A DNA stretch of 64,000 bases from assembly GCF_900101345.1 (NCBI RefSeq), contig NZ_FMUX01000004.1, positions 47,239-111,238 of the forward strand, in the 5' to 3' direction. A program made the translations under genes and the position numbers. The notes under the pieces were generated by a model. It was not told the DNA's origin and did no database searches. It worked only from the letters and a program-made list of their open reading frames with translations. Below are positions 55,393 to 64,000 of the stretch, piece by piece; position 1 is the first letter of the stretch, and every line of letters starts with the position of its first letter. The DNA is from Desulfoluna spongiiphila (lineage in GTDB: Bacteria; Desulfobacterota; Desulfobacteria; Desulfobacterales; Desulfolunaceae).

Positions 55393-56118
55393 TCAGCCCA
55401 GCTCCACCTCAGCCGGAGCCAGCACATCGGGGTTGGACTCTTCGGAAAGGGTGGGCACTTCGGTCTTGGTGGCTTTCCAGCCTTTATGGCGCACGATGCC
55501 GGTGAAGGGGGGCTCCCCGGAGACATTGCCGGTGAGACGGATCTCCTCGGGGTTGAAACCGGCTTCCACGGTGATGCTCTCCCCTTCCGGGGTATCCACC
55601 ACGGGGCCGCAGGAGACGTATTTGCCCAGGGTCTTTACGCAGTTTTCATGGATTCCCCGCACGGCAGCCCCGATCTGGTCGTCGCTGTAAATGGAGAGGT
55701 CTTCATTGAAAAAGTCAATGAGGCGTCCCTCCTTTTGAAGGGCGGAAACAAGATGGAGAAAGGTCCGCCTGGTGTTTCGCTTCTCCACCTCGGGGTCGAC
55801 GACGGGCCCTTCATCTTTGGGGGCCGCTGCAACCTCGGGGACCCCGGCGTTGACATAGAGGCCCCGGATAATCATCCAGAGGAGCAGGGCAAACACAAGG
55901 CCCGCACCCACGGAGACGGGCACCACCACCTGGGAAAAATTCTCAAACACAAAGGAGAAGGCCTTGGCGGCATCGGGATCGGCGGCGGTATGAACGGCTT
56001 TCATGGCCGCCACGCTGGCACCAAAGTAGATGGCCACGTCCACGGCAAGAACAAAGAGCGCCATCACCAGAAAAATCCATAACAATGCCCGCTTGGAAAA
56101 GGTTTTCGCGGAATCCAT
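55393..56118 (-). CDS. DUF2760 membrane protein
   Basis: The 241-residue protein has two N-terminal membrane helices (LLWIFLVMALFVLAVDVAIYF, VPVSVGAGLVFALLLWMIIRGLY). The cytosolic C-terminal domain of the DUF2760 type follows (RRTFLHLVSALQKEGRLIDFFNEDLSIYSDDQIGAAVRGIHENC...GEPPFTGIVRHKGW). AAAGGAG precedes the ATG. Its stop overlaps a potential start of the Hsp70 gene (TGATG). A membrane anchor for the two Hsp70s is an attractive but untested idea. Confidence 0.9.
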   Translation of the reverse strand: MDSAKTFSKRALLWIFLVMALFVLAVDVAIYFGASVAAMKAVHTAADPDAAKAFSFVFENFSQVVVPVSVGAGLVFALLLWMIIRGLYVNAGVPEVAAAPKDEGPVVDPEVEKRNTRRTFLHLVSALQKEGRLIDFFNEDLSIYSDDQIGAAVRGIHENCVKTLGKYVSCGPVVDTPEGESITVEAGFNPEEIRLTGNVSGEPPFTGIVRHKGWKATKTEVPTLSEESNPDVLAPAEVELG

Positions 56119-56240
56119 AGTCTCTCCTTTTAATCAGTATCCACAGTACACATGAGAAAATTATGACCAGCAAGGTGCCGTCCTCGTCACCTGTTTCAGT
56201 CGTTCAGGGCGCAGAAAAAAATAAAAGCACAAAAAACAAT

Positions 56241-56335
56241 GCCTCCGGCGGATAGGTATGCCACCTTGAAAGCACATTTCCGCTGGGATTTCCCCCTTGT
56301 CCCTCGGGGCAAATCCCAGCGGCATTCTGGCAAGA
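56241..56335. repeat. Dispersed repeat family B, copy 3 (left part)
   Basis: GCCTCCGGCGGATAGGTATGCCACCTTGAAAGCA begins the copy. It continues into a strong hairpin CCGCTGGGATTT...AAATCCCAGCGG (56280-56322) with CCCTTGTCCCTCGGGG in the loop. The right GGGCCGCCGGAGGC end is missing. Confidence 0.75.
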
Positions 56336-56533
56336 TAGTGTATAACTATTTATTTCCAACAGCCTTACAAGCCGCAGCCGGACGCAAGATAATGCAGAAT
56401 CCCGCGTCAATCAAGGCACGACGCTTGGATTTATTCATTATTAAAGGATGGGTGTCAAGAGGGAAACCACAGCCCGCCCCCCGGTGACTCCGGATTCCAG
56501 CCCCATACGGGCCTTCGGCCGGAGCAAAGGGGA

Positions 56534-57532
56534 TCAGATCACCCGATTTCTCAAGGTCCCGATTCCATCGGCGGAGAGCTCCACCGTATCCCCGGAGGAG
56601 AGAAAACGCCCCATCTCAAGGCCGCACCCCCTGCCCTCTTTTCCCGAGCATGTTCCTGAGCCGATAAACTCGCCGGGATACAGGGTTTCATCCCGGGAGA
56701 CCGCCTGGATAATCTCTTCAAAGCTCCAGTGCATGTCCGCGGTGGACCCCCGGGACCACTCCTGGCCGTTGACACGGGCTGTCAGGGTGATGCTCCGGGG
56801 ATCAAGGATTTCGTCCCGGGTCACCAGCACCGGCCCCATGGCGTTGCCGCCGTTGAAATCCTTTCCCTTGGCCGGTCCCAGTCGCCCCTTCATCTCCCGC
56901 ATCTGCTCGTCCCGGGCGGAAAAATCATTGAAGAGGGTGTACCCGAAAATGTGCTCCTCCGCCCGGGCCGCCGGGATATCGGCACCGGCCTTCCCGATGA
57001 CGATGCCAAGCTCCAGCTCGTAATCAAAACGCCTGCAGTATGACGGAATGGGCACCTCCGCACCATGGCCCACCACGGAAAAACGGTTGCTTTTGTAGTA
57101 CACAGGCCGATCGTACCAGGCCCTGTTGATAAGCCGGGCAAGGGTAAAGCGGCGGCCCCATCGCCTCTCAATCTTTTCATCCAGCAGGCCCAGCTGCTTC
57201 AAGCCCAGAACCCGGATGCAGTTGATGATATGGTCTTCAAAGGCCATGGCATCCCGCACGGACTCGGGAACCGGCAAGGGGGCCAGAAGCCTTGCCGAAG
57301 CCATGGGCGTGCACAGCTCCGCTGCTCCCTCCTCGCTCACCCGAACCATCACATGACGCGCCGCGTCAAGGGCGCCCTCTCCGCTCCGTATCAAAGAGAG
57401 CATGCTCTCAAAGGGTTCATCCGATACGCCGAAGAGAGTGGCCGCGGCCTTCAGGTCCACGATATCATCGTCTCCGGTCAACGCCCCAAGGGCTGCTTCA
57501 TCACCGTTTTTCAACCACGTCACCAGCTTCAT
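56534..57532 (-). CDS. Fumarylacetoacetate hydrolase-family protein
   Basis: The 332-residue protein has the FAH fold pattern: DYELELGIVIGK (two Glu metal ligands), GYTLFNDFSARDEQ (Asp ligand), ARVNGQEW and PGEFIGSGTCSGKEGR. These enzymes hydrolyse or decarboxylate beta-diketo or fumarylpyruvate-type acids with a divalent metal. The substrate is unknown; aromatic degradation would fit. AAGGAG precedes the ATG. It is not clearly linked to its neighbours. Confidence 0.9.
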   Translation of the reverse strand: MKLVTWLKNGDEAALGALTGDDDIVDLKAAATLFGVSDEPFESMLSLIRSGEGALDAARHVMVRVSEEGAAELCTPMASARLLAPLPVPESVRDAMAFEDHIINCIRVLGLKQLGLLDEKIERRWGRRFTLARLINRAWYDRPVYYKSNRFSVVGHGAEVPIPSYCRRFDYELELGIVIGKAGADIPAARAEEHIFGYTLFNDFSARDEQMREMKGRLGPAKGKDFNGGNAMGPVLVTRDEILDPRSITLTARVNGQEWSRGSTADMHWSFEEIIQAVSRDETLYPGEFIGSGTCSGKEGRGCGLEMGRFLSSGDTVELSADGIGTLRNRVI

Positions 57533-57900
57533 GCTCGGCTCCTTGTCTGACGGGTGTTATTCATAACCTCCGATCAACAGTCCATAACCATTGAACATAC
57601 ACCAAATACCCAGGTGTCAAAAGCCTAAAAAAGTAAGGCAACTCTTCAGGCCAAAGGAACCTCCGGCAACGCGGCGCAGGCCCACAGGCTGGCCGTGCCC
57701 TTCCCCTCCGTCGCAGCCTTGACAAACCGGCACCACCCCGATAGAAAAAACAATGAAACACCGGTTCACCATAGTAAACCGGATAGTCAATAACATGCGA
57801 GCCGAGTGAGCATTTCAGCCATCTGCATCACCGGGCCCTATCCGGCACCCTCACACCCTGTGATGCCGGGTGAATACCAACCTCAACCCACAGGCATCCC
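57533..57900. other. Intergenic region between divergent genes
   Basis: No gene, repeat family or riboswitch is recognised. A diverged family B-like motif (AACCTCCGGCAACGCGGCGCAGG) occurs near 57660. Promoters for both divergent flanking genes should lie here. Confidence 0.4.
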
Positions 57901-59505
57901 ATGACACGTGTCGTCCTCATCGCAGCCCCCTACCCCCTTGATGAATGCCCTTCGCCCCCCTTGGGCCTCTGTTACGCAGCCGCCGCCTTTGAAACCGCCG
58001 GCGCCGAGGTGCACCTTCTCGATTACATCGTCCGGGAGTATTCCCCTGAAAAATTGAGGGAAGAGTTGACCGCGATTTCGCCCGATATCATCGGTACCTC
58101 GTGCGTCACCATGAACTTTACGGGGGCTGCCGCCATCCTCACGGAGGCAAGGGCCATCTGTCCCGACGCCGTCATCCTCATGGGAGGCCCCCACGCCTCC
58201 TTTGATATCGACGACACCCTGGCCCATTACCCGGCCATTGACGGCATCGTGGTGGGAGAGGCCGAAGAGACCCTCAAAGAGCTGACGGACCTCTTTCATC
58301 AGCGAGAGACTTGGAAAAACATTGCGGGGCTGGCGTTTCGCCGCGGCTCCACCGTCGTCCATACCCCGAAGCGGGACTTCATCCAGGACTTAGACACCCT
58401 TCCCCTGCCCGCCCGCCACCTCCTGCCCCTTGCACGATACAAGGCCCTGGGGTTTCCGGTGAGCATCATCACCGGACGGGGCTGCCCCAACCGGTGCATC
58501 TTCTGCCTGGGCCGGAAAATGGTGGGATTTCATGTGCGTCAGCGGTCTCCGCAACGCGTGGCCGATGAGATCGAATCCCTTCTGGCCATGGGCTTTGCCA
58601 CCATCAACATCGCTGACGATCTTTTTACGGCCAGCAGAAAACGGGTTTTCGCCTTTTGCCGCGAAATCAAAAAGCGGGGCCTCGTCTTCAACTGGAGTGT
58701 CTTTGCTCGGGTCAACACCGTGGACGAGGAGCTGCTCCGCACCATGATGGAGGCCGGATGCACCTCGGTGAGCTTCGGCATCGAATCCGGCAACACCGAG
58801 ATGCTCAAACGGGTGAGAAAGGGCATCTCCATCGCCCAGGCTGAAAACGCCGCTGCCCTCTGCCGCAAGGTGGGAATCCGGGCCCACGCCTCTTTCATTG
58901 CCGGCCTGCCGGGCGAAAGCAGAGAGACCCTGGAAGAGAGCGTGGCCTTAAAAAACCGCCTCAAAATCGAATACGGCTTCCATCACCTGGCCCCCTTCCC
59001 CGGCACCACGGTCCGCGAACAGATGGCGGACTACGACCTCACCCTCCATTCCAATGACTGGGACCTCTACGACGCAGACCAGGCAATTGTCTCCACCTCC
59101 CACCTGACATCAGCCGAAATCGATGCCTTTGTCCGGGAAGACGCCCTGCCCATCCACCAGGCCTGGGACGCCGCCAGGGCCCGCTGCGAAAGCGGCACAG
59201 CCACCAAAGACGACGAACTGATGGTGCTGGGCAATCGGCGCATGCACCTTATTTTCAAACTGCTTCGCCGTGATCTTCTGGATACGCTCAGCCCCCTTCC
59301 CGAGGGGCTTAAAAAGGCATTGCACTCTGCCGCCGAAATCCTTGCAGGTCTCACCGACGAGACCCCTGACTTCACGGAGTTCACCCTGAAGGATCTCGTT
59401 GAGAGGGGGTGGGTTACGTTCCATGCGGATCAGGGCACCGGGCGGTTCCACTGGGCTGAAGAAACACCGTGTCCTGAAATCGGCCACCGGAAAAAGGCGG
59501 GGTAA
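57901..59505 (+). CDS. B12-binding-domain radical SAM protein
   Basis: The 534-residue protein has an N-terminal B12-binding-type domain (VVLIAAPYPLDECPSPPLGLCYAAAAFE, VILMGGPHASF, GIVVGEAEETL) and a radical SAM core with the cluster motif CPNRCIFC near residue 199, GCTSVSFGIESGN and FIAGLPGES. The organisation is that of the methylthiotransferase/BchE-like superfamily, with unknown substrate. The C-terminal ~130 residues are helical and unassigned. No good ribosome site lies before the ATG. A stand-alone gene. Confidence 0.9.
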   Translation: MTRVVLIAAPYPLDECPSPPLGLCYAAAAFETAGAEVHLLDYIVREYSPEKLREELTAISPDIIGTSCVTMNFTGAAAILTEARAICPDAVILMGGPHASFDIDDTLAHYPAIDGIVVGEAEETLKELTDLFHQRETWKNIAGLAFRRGSTVVHTPKRDFIQDLDTLPLPARHLLPLARYKALGFPVSIITGRGCPNRCIFCLGRKMVGFHVRQRSPQRVADEIESLLAMGFATINIADDLFTASRKRVFAFCREIKKRGLVFNWSVFARVNTVDEELLRTMMEAGCTSVSFGIESGNTEMLKRVRKGISIAQAENAAALCRKVGIRAHASFIAGLPGESRETLEESVALKNRLKIEYGFHHLAPFPGTTVREQMADYDLTLHSNDWDLYDADQAIVSTSHLTSAEIDAFVREDALPIHQAWDAARARCESGTATKDDELMVLGNRRMHLIFKLLRRDLLDTLSPLPEGLKKALHSAAEILAGLTDETPDFTEFTLKDLVERGWVTFHADQGTGRFHWAEETPCPEIGHRKKAG

Positions 59506-60061
59506 ATGTCTGTAAAAGGGCCTTCAGATTTTCAACTTAAAAAACTGGGTCCATGCCACTTTTCTGACACGTGCAGCCCGTGCCAAAACAGCAGTCGGGT
59601 GGACTGCTGAACCCCATGAACGGGGAATTACAAGCCTCGGGTTCACGAAGGCACCCGGGCGGCGTCATATGTCCTGCAAACGCCATTGCCAGGCCAGCAT
59701 TCTATCAACAAATTATCATCATAAAATCTTTGACATAACAGTATCATTCGATCATATTTGAAATGTATTTATAATGATTTCCACATCATTCATCTCGCCT
59801 TGCAAGACAGCTCGACATCTCTAACACCCCTCCAGACAAGGCTTTTTGTAATTTCACAAAACCGTATTTCTCAACCTACCGACACAGAGCTTCACGATAA
59901 CCTTTCATAAGGTAAAGACAGCCTATGCCCAAACAAGCCCAGACGTACCTCCCTTAACTTATTATCACTATGGAGGTGATTCAGTACATCAACACGACAA
60001 AACAGCTTTTACTCTGTACCAAACAAATACAGCATACTCGTATAACGAATAAGGAGGCATT
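59506..60061. other. Intergenic region, AT-rich leader of the orphan gene
   Basis: The region contains a predicted promoter at 59730 and a long AT-rich leader ending in AAGGAGG before the ATG at 60062. A short frame starting with ATG near 59971 would overlap the next start; I do not regard it as a gene. No riboswitch is recognised. Confidence 0.45.
59730..59758 (+). promoter_or_regulatory. Predicted sigma70 promoter for the orphan gene
   Basis: TTGACA (59730-59735) is 17 bases from CATATT (59753-59758). It is about 300 bp upstream of the ATG at 60062, which would give a long leader. Confidence 0.45.
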
Positions 60062-60535
60062 ATGGATATAAGGAATATTGGAATCCAAATCACCATGACT
60101 GGCCCAACGGACTCTCAAAAAAACTATACGGTTTCCCTGCAAGAAGGCGCCACCTTTACGATCCGCAACGATGAGCCATACTCTGAGGGAACCTGGGGCG
60201 GCGAAGTCGGGACCATAACGATGACATCCAAGGGAGCCCCCCTTAATAGTTTCAATGGAATAAGAATTAGCCCCTCCGAAATTTTCTACAATGCCGCCCT
60301 GCCCAAAGGGTCAGATGCATCTGAGATTGGCCTGAATATCGGAGTTGATGTAGACAAGAGCAAAAACTTTCTCATTTTAAAAGTTTCTGGTGGCCAAGAG
60401 AACACGGAACTGGCCGTCTACTCGAATTATGGTTCCGGACAGACTCACATTACAGGATATATCGTCCTCCCCCTCACTCAAAACGTCGATGCCCACTCCG
60501 TAACTCGTGAAGACATTTTGCAGGCATCAAGATAA
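60062..60535 (+). CDS. Orphan beta-rich protein of unknown family
   Basis: A strong AAGGAGG lies seven bases before the ATG. The 157-residue product has no signal peptide and alternates short strands (NYTVSLQEGATFTIRNDEPY, GTWGGEVGTITMTSKGAP, ELAVYSNYGSGQTHITGYIVLPL), suggesting a compact beta fold. Cysteines are absent. Codon use and base composition are more AT-rich than the neighbours, suggesting transfer. No family recognised. Confidence 0.75.
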   Translation: MDIRNIGIQITMTGPTDSQKNYTVSLQEGATFTIRNDEPYSEGTWGGEVGTITMTSKGAPLNSFNGIRISPSEIFYNAALPKGSDASEIGLNIGVDVDKSKNFLILKVSGGQENTELAVYSNYGSGQTHITGYIVLPLTQNVDAHSVTREDILQASR

Positions 60536-60739
60536 GCCGTATCAGAAAGTGAGCATGCCAGATCAGCGCATCAACAAGGCTCAGGCACAAAAAATGTACA
60601 AAAAAATGCCGTTGCGCTTTAACCTGAAAGAGGGGTTAGGCGCAGCGGCAAACATCTTTAAAGGTGTCTCACTCACCATGCCGCCTGAGGTATCTTTCTT
60701 GTATGTTTTACTGTTGTCCGGCCTCCAACCCCAATATCG

Positions 60740-61813
60740 TCACACCTTAAAACGGATATTCAGGATATCCCCGTCCTCTACGATGTACTCTTTTCCGTTG
60801 AGGTTCATCTTCCCCGCTTTTTTCAAGGCGGCCTCGTCACCGCATGCCATGAGCTCTTCGTATTTCATCACCTCGGCCCGGATAAACCCGCGCTGAAGGT
60901 CCGAATGAATCACCCCGGCGGCCACGGGGGCCGGGGAATTTCTCCGCACCAGCCACTGACGCACCTCGTCTTTGCCCACGGTGAAAAACGAGACAAGCCC
61001 CAGGGCTTCCAGGCAGAGGCGGGTCAGGGTCTCAAGGGCCATTTCGCTGATGCCGAGATCCTCCATAAACTCTTTTTTCTCTTCGTCGGTATCAAGCATG
61101 GCGATCTCGGACTCCACTTTGGCTGAGACCTGCATGGCTTTCATACGCTGAGCCTCGCACCGGGTGAGGATCTCCCCGGCGATGGGGGCCGTTCCGATGT
61201 CGTCCTCACCGATGTTCAAGGCCAGGACCATCTCTTTTCGCGTAATAAAGGGGTAGCTGCGAATCAGGGCCTCATCGTCGGCGTCCATGGCCATCATCCG
61301 CAAAGGGCGCTCCCCTTCCAGATGAGCCAGCATGCGGTGCATCAACGCCAGCTCTTTTTGCTGGGCCTCGTCCTTGATCTTCCTCAAGGCCTTTTCCAGG
61401 CGTTCCACACGCTTTTCCACAAAAATCTGATCGTGGATCAGAAGCTCCGCGTTGACCATATCCATGTCCCTTACGGCGTCCACCGATCCGTCCACATGGT
61501 AGACGGACTCGTCTTCAAAGGCACGCACCACATGGCAGATGGCGTCCACATCGACGATATCCCGAAAAATATCTCCCCGTGCGATGGTCTCGGGCTCCAT
61601 TTTCTGAAGGAGCACCAGGTCAATGCGGGCCCTGGCGGATTTTTCAGGCTCGTACATGGAAACCAGGGCATCAAAGCGGGCATCCAGAATATCAGCGGAG
61701 CCGGGGGTGGCCTTTGAAAGGGGCACCCCGTCTTTCCGTTTATTGCCCGTCAATATTTCAAAAAGAGTCATCTTGCCGCTCTGGGGCAGACCGATAATAC
61801 CGACTTTCATCAT
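60740..61813 (-). CDS. YchF-like GTPase/ATPase with altered P-loop
   Basis: The ~357-residue protein begins MMKVGIIGLPQSGKMTLFEILTG, matching the Obg/YchF family; the C-terminal TGS-type domain contains SFFTVGKDEVRQWLV and ALKKAGKMNLNGKEYIVEDGDILNIRF. The P-loop reads GLPQSGKM, with Met where Ser/Thr normally binds magnesium. The G4 region is LALNIGEDD. I use the ATG at 61813 (AAAGGA upstream); the frame is open to 61840. YchF normally binds ATP and is redox sensitive. The Met substitution suggests altered nucleotide use. Confidence 0.85.
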   Translation of the reverse strand: MMKVGIIGLPQSGKMTLFEILTGNKRKDGVPLSKATPGSADILDARFDALVSMYEPEKSARARIDLVLLQKMEPETIARGDIFRDIVDVDAICHVVRAFEDESVYHVDGSVDAVRDMDMVNAELLIHDQIFVEKRVERLEKALRKIKDEAQQKELALMHRMLAHLEGERPLRMMAMDADDEALIRSYPFITRKEMVLALNIGEDDIGTAPIAGEILTRCEAQRMKAMQVSAKVESEIAMLDTDEEKKEFMEDLGISEMALETLTRLCLEALGLVSFFTVGKDEVRQWLVRRNSPAPVAAGVIHSDLQRGFIRAEVMKYEELMACGDEAALKKAGKMNLNGKEYIVEDGDILNIRFKV

Positions 61814-61942
61814 GGATATCCTTTTCGTGTTGGGGTCCATGCAGAAGATTCATGCACACGTGCTGGTCGCTGTCAGGGCCAAAAATCATGCATTCTATGG
61901 TTAAAGTCGGGTCACAGAGGGCTCAGGAAAAAACAAAAGCGA

Positions 61943-62120
61943 TGCCTCCGACGGCGAGGTGTGCCATCTCGAAAGCAGGTGGCCAATGCGCTTTCCCCCT
62001 CGTTCCTCGGAGAAAATCACATTCGCCTTTGATTTTCCAATCCTGTTTATTAAACTTTTTAAACGTTTAGCACCCGGCAGGGCTGCCGGAGGCACCTGTA
62101 ACCTGGCTGCCTCCGGCGGC
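61943..62120. repeat. Dispersed repeat family B, copy 4
   Basis: It starts GCCTCCGACGGCGAGGTGTG, contains GAAAGCAGGTGGCCAATGCGC and the conserved CCCTCGTTCCTCGG loop segment, and ends with GGGCTGCCGGAGGC at 62092, followed by an extra GCCTCCGGCGGC. Confidence 0.8.
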
Positions 62121-62155
62121 ATTCAGGGTTGACTGGTGCATTTTTTCCTGAGCCA

Positions 62156-62887
62156 TTAATCATGGCAAAAAGTATGGGGAACCTCAGCCGCCCACCCGAA
62201 CCGTTCAAAAAGTGCCCTCTCCGCCTCCCCCAGCCCGCATCCCAAGGAGACAATCCGGCCGTCCACAGGGTGAGGAAAGGCAAGGGCCACCGAAAAAAGA
62301 AGGAGACGGCGGCAGGCGAGTGTTTCACGAAAAAAGCGGTTGTGCCGCCCGTCGCCGTATACCGTGTCGCCGATGATGGGGTGAGAGAGATGGTGAAAGT
62401 GCTGCCGGATCTGGTGGTACCGCCCGGTTTCAAGGGCCACCTTCACCAGGCTGTAACGGGCCGTGTCATAGCGCCCCACCGGCATGGGAAGCTCCACCTC
62501 AGCCAGGCGCCGGTACCGACTCACCGCAGGCTTCGGGTTTCCCCGGCTGTTTTTCACAGGGTGATCCACCACCCCGTCGGTATCGGCATATCCCCGGACA
62601 ACGGCGAGGTACTCCTTTTCCACACGGTGGTGCCGAAAATCCTCGTTGAGGACAGCGGCCAGCTCGCTTCCGAAGGCCATGAGAAGAATCCCGGAAGTCG
62701 GCCGGTCCAGGCGGTGGACAGGCCAGACCATCTTGCCCGTGAGACTCCGCAGCTCACGCATGACCGTGGGAGACCGCCGGTCCAGATGGCTCCGGTGTAC
62801 CAGCATCCCGCACGGTTTGTTCACCGCCACCACGGCATCATCCATGTACACAATATCGGCCTTGGAGAGAAAAGGCGCATCAGCCAT
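62156..62887 (-). CDS. truC: RluA-family pseudouridine synthase, TruC type
   Basis: The ~243-residue protein has IVYMDDAVVAVNKPCGMLVHRSHLD, the catalytic segment VHRLDRPTSGILLM (Asp nucleophile) and ETGRYHQIRQHFHHLSHPIIGDTVYGDG, the RluA/TruC pattern. There is no S4 domain. TruC forms pseudouridine 65 in tRNA; target inferred. The ATG at 62887 has GGAGG nine bases upstream and is preferred to the frame start at 62950. Confidence 0.9.
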   Translation of the reverse strand: MADAPFLSKADIVYMDDAVVAVNKPCGMLVHRSHLDRRSPTVMRELRSLTGKMVWPVHRLDRPTSGILLMAFGSELAAVLNEDFRHHRVEKEYLAVVRGYADTDGVVDHPVKNSRGNPKPAVSRYRRLAEVELPMPVGRYDTARYSLVKVALETGRYHQIRQHFHHLSHPIIGDTVYGDGRHNRFFRETLACRRLLLFSVALAFPHPVDGRIVSLGCGLGEAERALFERFGWAAEVPHTFCHD

Positions 62888-63086
62888 GGGAAACCACCTC
62901 CACACAGCGCCCTTGCCGGGATCTCCCCATGGCCCCGGGCGCCGCGTCATATACTGAATAAAAACTCAATTTATCGTTCATGGGCGAGTCATAACCAAAC
63001 CCGCCTGAGGGGTCAATGGGCCCCATAAAAAAACGGCGCGCAGCTTGAAAAGCCACGCGCCGCATTAATAACTACCCGGGCAACCC

Positions 63087-63255
63087 CTAACCCGGAAATT
63101 TCATGAGAAAACGATCACACCAAAACAATGAACTTTTTATTACCACAAAAAACTAAAACATTTTTAAAATACAAAATCAAAACCACCGTTTTTTGATCGC
63201 TTCTCTCACCCTTCGGGCGAGCCGAGCACACTCGATTCGTGAAATATCCGGGCTA
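63087..63255. repeat. MITE-like element, copy 3 (family A)
   Basis: It runs from CTAACCCGGAAATTTCATGA to CGTGAAATATCCGGGCTA, with TTTTTAAAATACAAAAT and CTCACCCTTCGGGCGAGCCGAG inside. It lacks the nested hairpin seen in copy 1. Confidence 0.85.
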
Positions 63256-63285
63256 AAAGGGTGATCAACCACCCGCAGGTGCTTT

Positions 63286-63789
63286 CTACTCCACCTCAAC
63301 CGCCGGCTCTTCCTTCAGCAGTTCCGGGGGAAACGCCTTCTCATCCGTGGATGCCACCACCGGTTTCCCGGCTTTGTAAACCCCCCTTCGGATGACCTGG
63401 ACATAACCGAACTTGTCCCGGCTGTAGATAAACACCATGTTGCGAACTTTTTTCTCATTGAAGCCGGTCCCGTCGATGAGCTCTTTCAAGGTAAACTCCT
63501 TGTCGGGGTTACTCTGAAGCAGCTCCATCATCTTTAGGTAATCGGCTCTGTACGTCCGCTTTGTCGGCTTGCTTTTTTCTTTGGAAGCACCAGCTGCCCC
63601 CCTTCGTCGTCCACCTCCAGGCAGTTTTCTCTCCACCCGGGCCAGTTGACGACTCAGAATCCGCATCTGGTCTTCAAGCCTGTCCACCTGTCGTTGAAGT
63701 TTATTGTAATGAACTCTCGGAACAAAATCACCGCGCATGGTTTCAATCACATGCGAAAAAGCGCTTTCAAGATCGTATCCTGCTGCCAT
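63286..63789 (-). CDS. Coiled-coil plus winged-helix-like hypothetical protein
   Basis: The 167-residue protein has an N-terminal coiled coil (RVHYNKLQRQVDRLEDQMRILSRQLARVERKL), a basic linker (GGGRRRGAAGASKEKSKPTKR) and a C-terminal winged-helix-like segment (DYLKMMELLQSNPDKEFTLKELIDGTGFNEKKVRNMVFIYSRDKFGYVQVIRRGVY). This suggests a DNA-binding protein. GGAGA lies eight bases before the ATG. No named family recognised. Confidence 0.75.
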   Translation of the reverse strand: MAAGYDLESAFSHVIETMRGDFVPRVHYNKLQRQVDRLEDQMRILSRQLARVERKLPGGGRRRGAAGASKEKSKPTKRTYRADYLKMMELLQSNPDKEFTLKELIDGTGFNEKKVRNMVFIYSRDKFGYVQVIRRGVYKAGKPVVASTDEKAFPPELLKEEPAVEVE

Positions 63790-64000
63790 TGACGAATCTC
63801 CAAACCTTTCCCGTTAATAGTTTAACAACCCACAGGCAAAGATGATAATTAGAAATCCTAACATGGTCAAGTATTTTATTGCCTAATTCATTTCTCAATA
63901 AACATTGAATACATTTTACAGGCTTTGTTTAACCATCTCATTTATCAGGGATGAAACACATGTCACAATACCTAACGCCATACCAACAACCTCACACCAA
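63790..64000. other. AT-rich region at the window edge
   Basis: No gene is seen up to the end of the window. The region should hold the promoter of the preceding minus-strand gene, and a gene on either strand could begin beyond the edge. Confidence 0.4.

Noticed and set aside
60507..60896. 129-residue plus-strand frame between the orphan gene and the YchF-like gene
   Set aside because: It overlaps the orphan gene end and the YchF-like 3' end in antisense and has no ribosome site. The middle part (from an ATG near 60556) is weakly protein-like but not enough to call.

Overview
The window is one stretch of a chromosome from what is most likely an anaerobic, sulfate-reducer-like member of the Desulfobacterota (Desulfobacteraceae or Desulfoluna type). 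This is an inference. It rests on a methenyl-THF cyclohydrolase (FchA) beside an acetogen-like FolD, which form the methyl branch of the Wood-Ljungdahl pathway; on an ADP-forming acyl-CoA synthetase and a FadI-FadJ pair; on GEMM-type riboswitch use; and on the compact, fairly GC-rich gene style broken by repeat-filled, AT-richer gaps. No rRNA, tRNA or CRISPR array was recognised.

Layout. Positions 1-5276 hold the 3' part of a giant secreted-type protein of thrombospondin-3 calcium repeats and 28 RCC1 repeats. Positions 5.7-7.0 kb hold a dead IS4-family element. Then come a DUF4037-DUF4125 protein, an Fe-S photolyase and a small exported protein (7-11 kb). At 11.6-13.1 kb a cyclic-dinucleotide (GEMM) riboswitch precedes an exported-protein gene that runs into an IS630 element. 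A UDP-sugar dehydrogenase and a beta-CASP metallo-hydrolase follow (13.4-16.2 kb), the latter with eleven AAGGGCT heptamers directly before its start codon. Positions 16.3-20 kb are accessory DNA: a four-helix-bundle gene, small ORFs, a MITE-like repeat and a 193-bp tandem repeat.

Positions 20-32.3 kb carry a degenerate GGDEF protein, a Ser/Thr kinase, the tail-specific protease Prc, a Ste24-like M48 protease, FchA, FolD, a REP-associated transposase with its REP repeats, and TrmJ. Positions 32.5-42.5 kb carry a B12/radical SAM protein, a second M48 protease (frameshifted in a G8 tract), a YcgN pair, TypA/BipA, BioA, a zinc-ribbon M50-like protein and a YbaK-like deacylase. Positions 42.5-50.4 kb look like acyl-CoA metabolism: FadI-FadJ, a MerR regulator with a queuosine-mannosyltransferase homolog, and a divergent acyl-CoA synthetase whose promoter abuts a perfect 18-bp palindrome. 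Positions 50.8-56.1 kb are a three-gene operon of a membrane DUF2760 protein and two divergent Hsp70s. The rest holds an FAH-family hydrolase, a second B12/radical SAM protein, an AT-rich orphan gene, a YchF-like GTPase, a TruC-like pseudouridine synthase and a small coiled-coil plus winged-helix protein.

The most striking feature of the window is its intergenic repeats. One family is REP/BIME units with the RAYT gene that probably moves them. A second is MITE-like elements with CCCGGATATTTCA ends. A third is bounded by GCCTCCGGCGG. There are also heptameric microsatellites. Together they account for most gaps longer than 300 bp.
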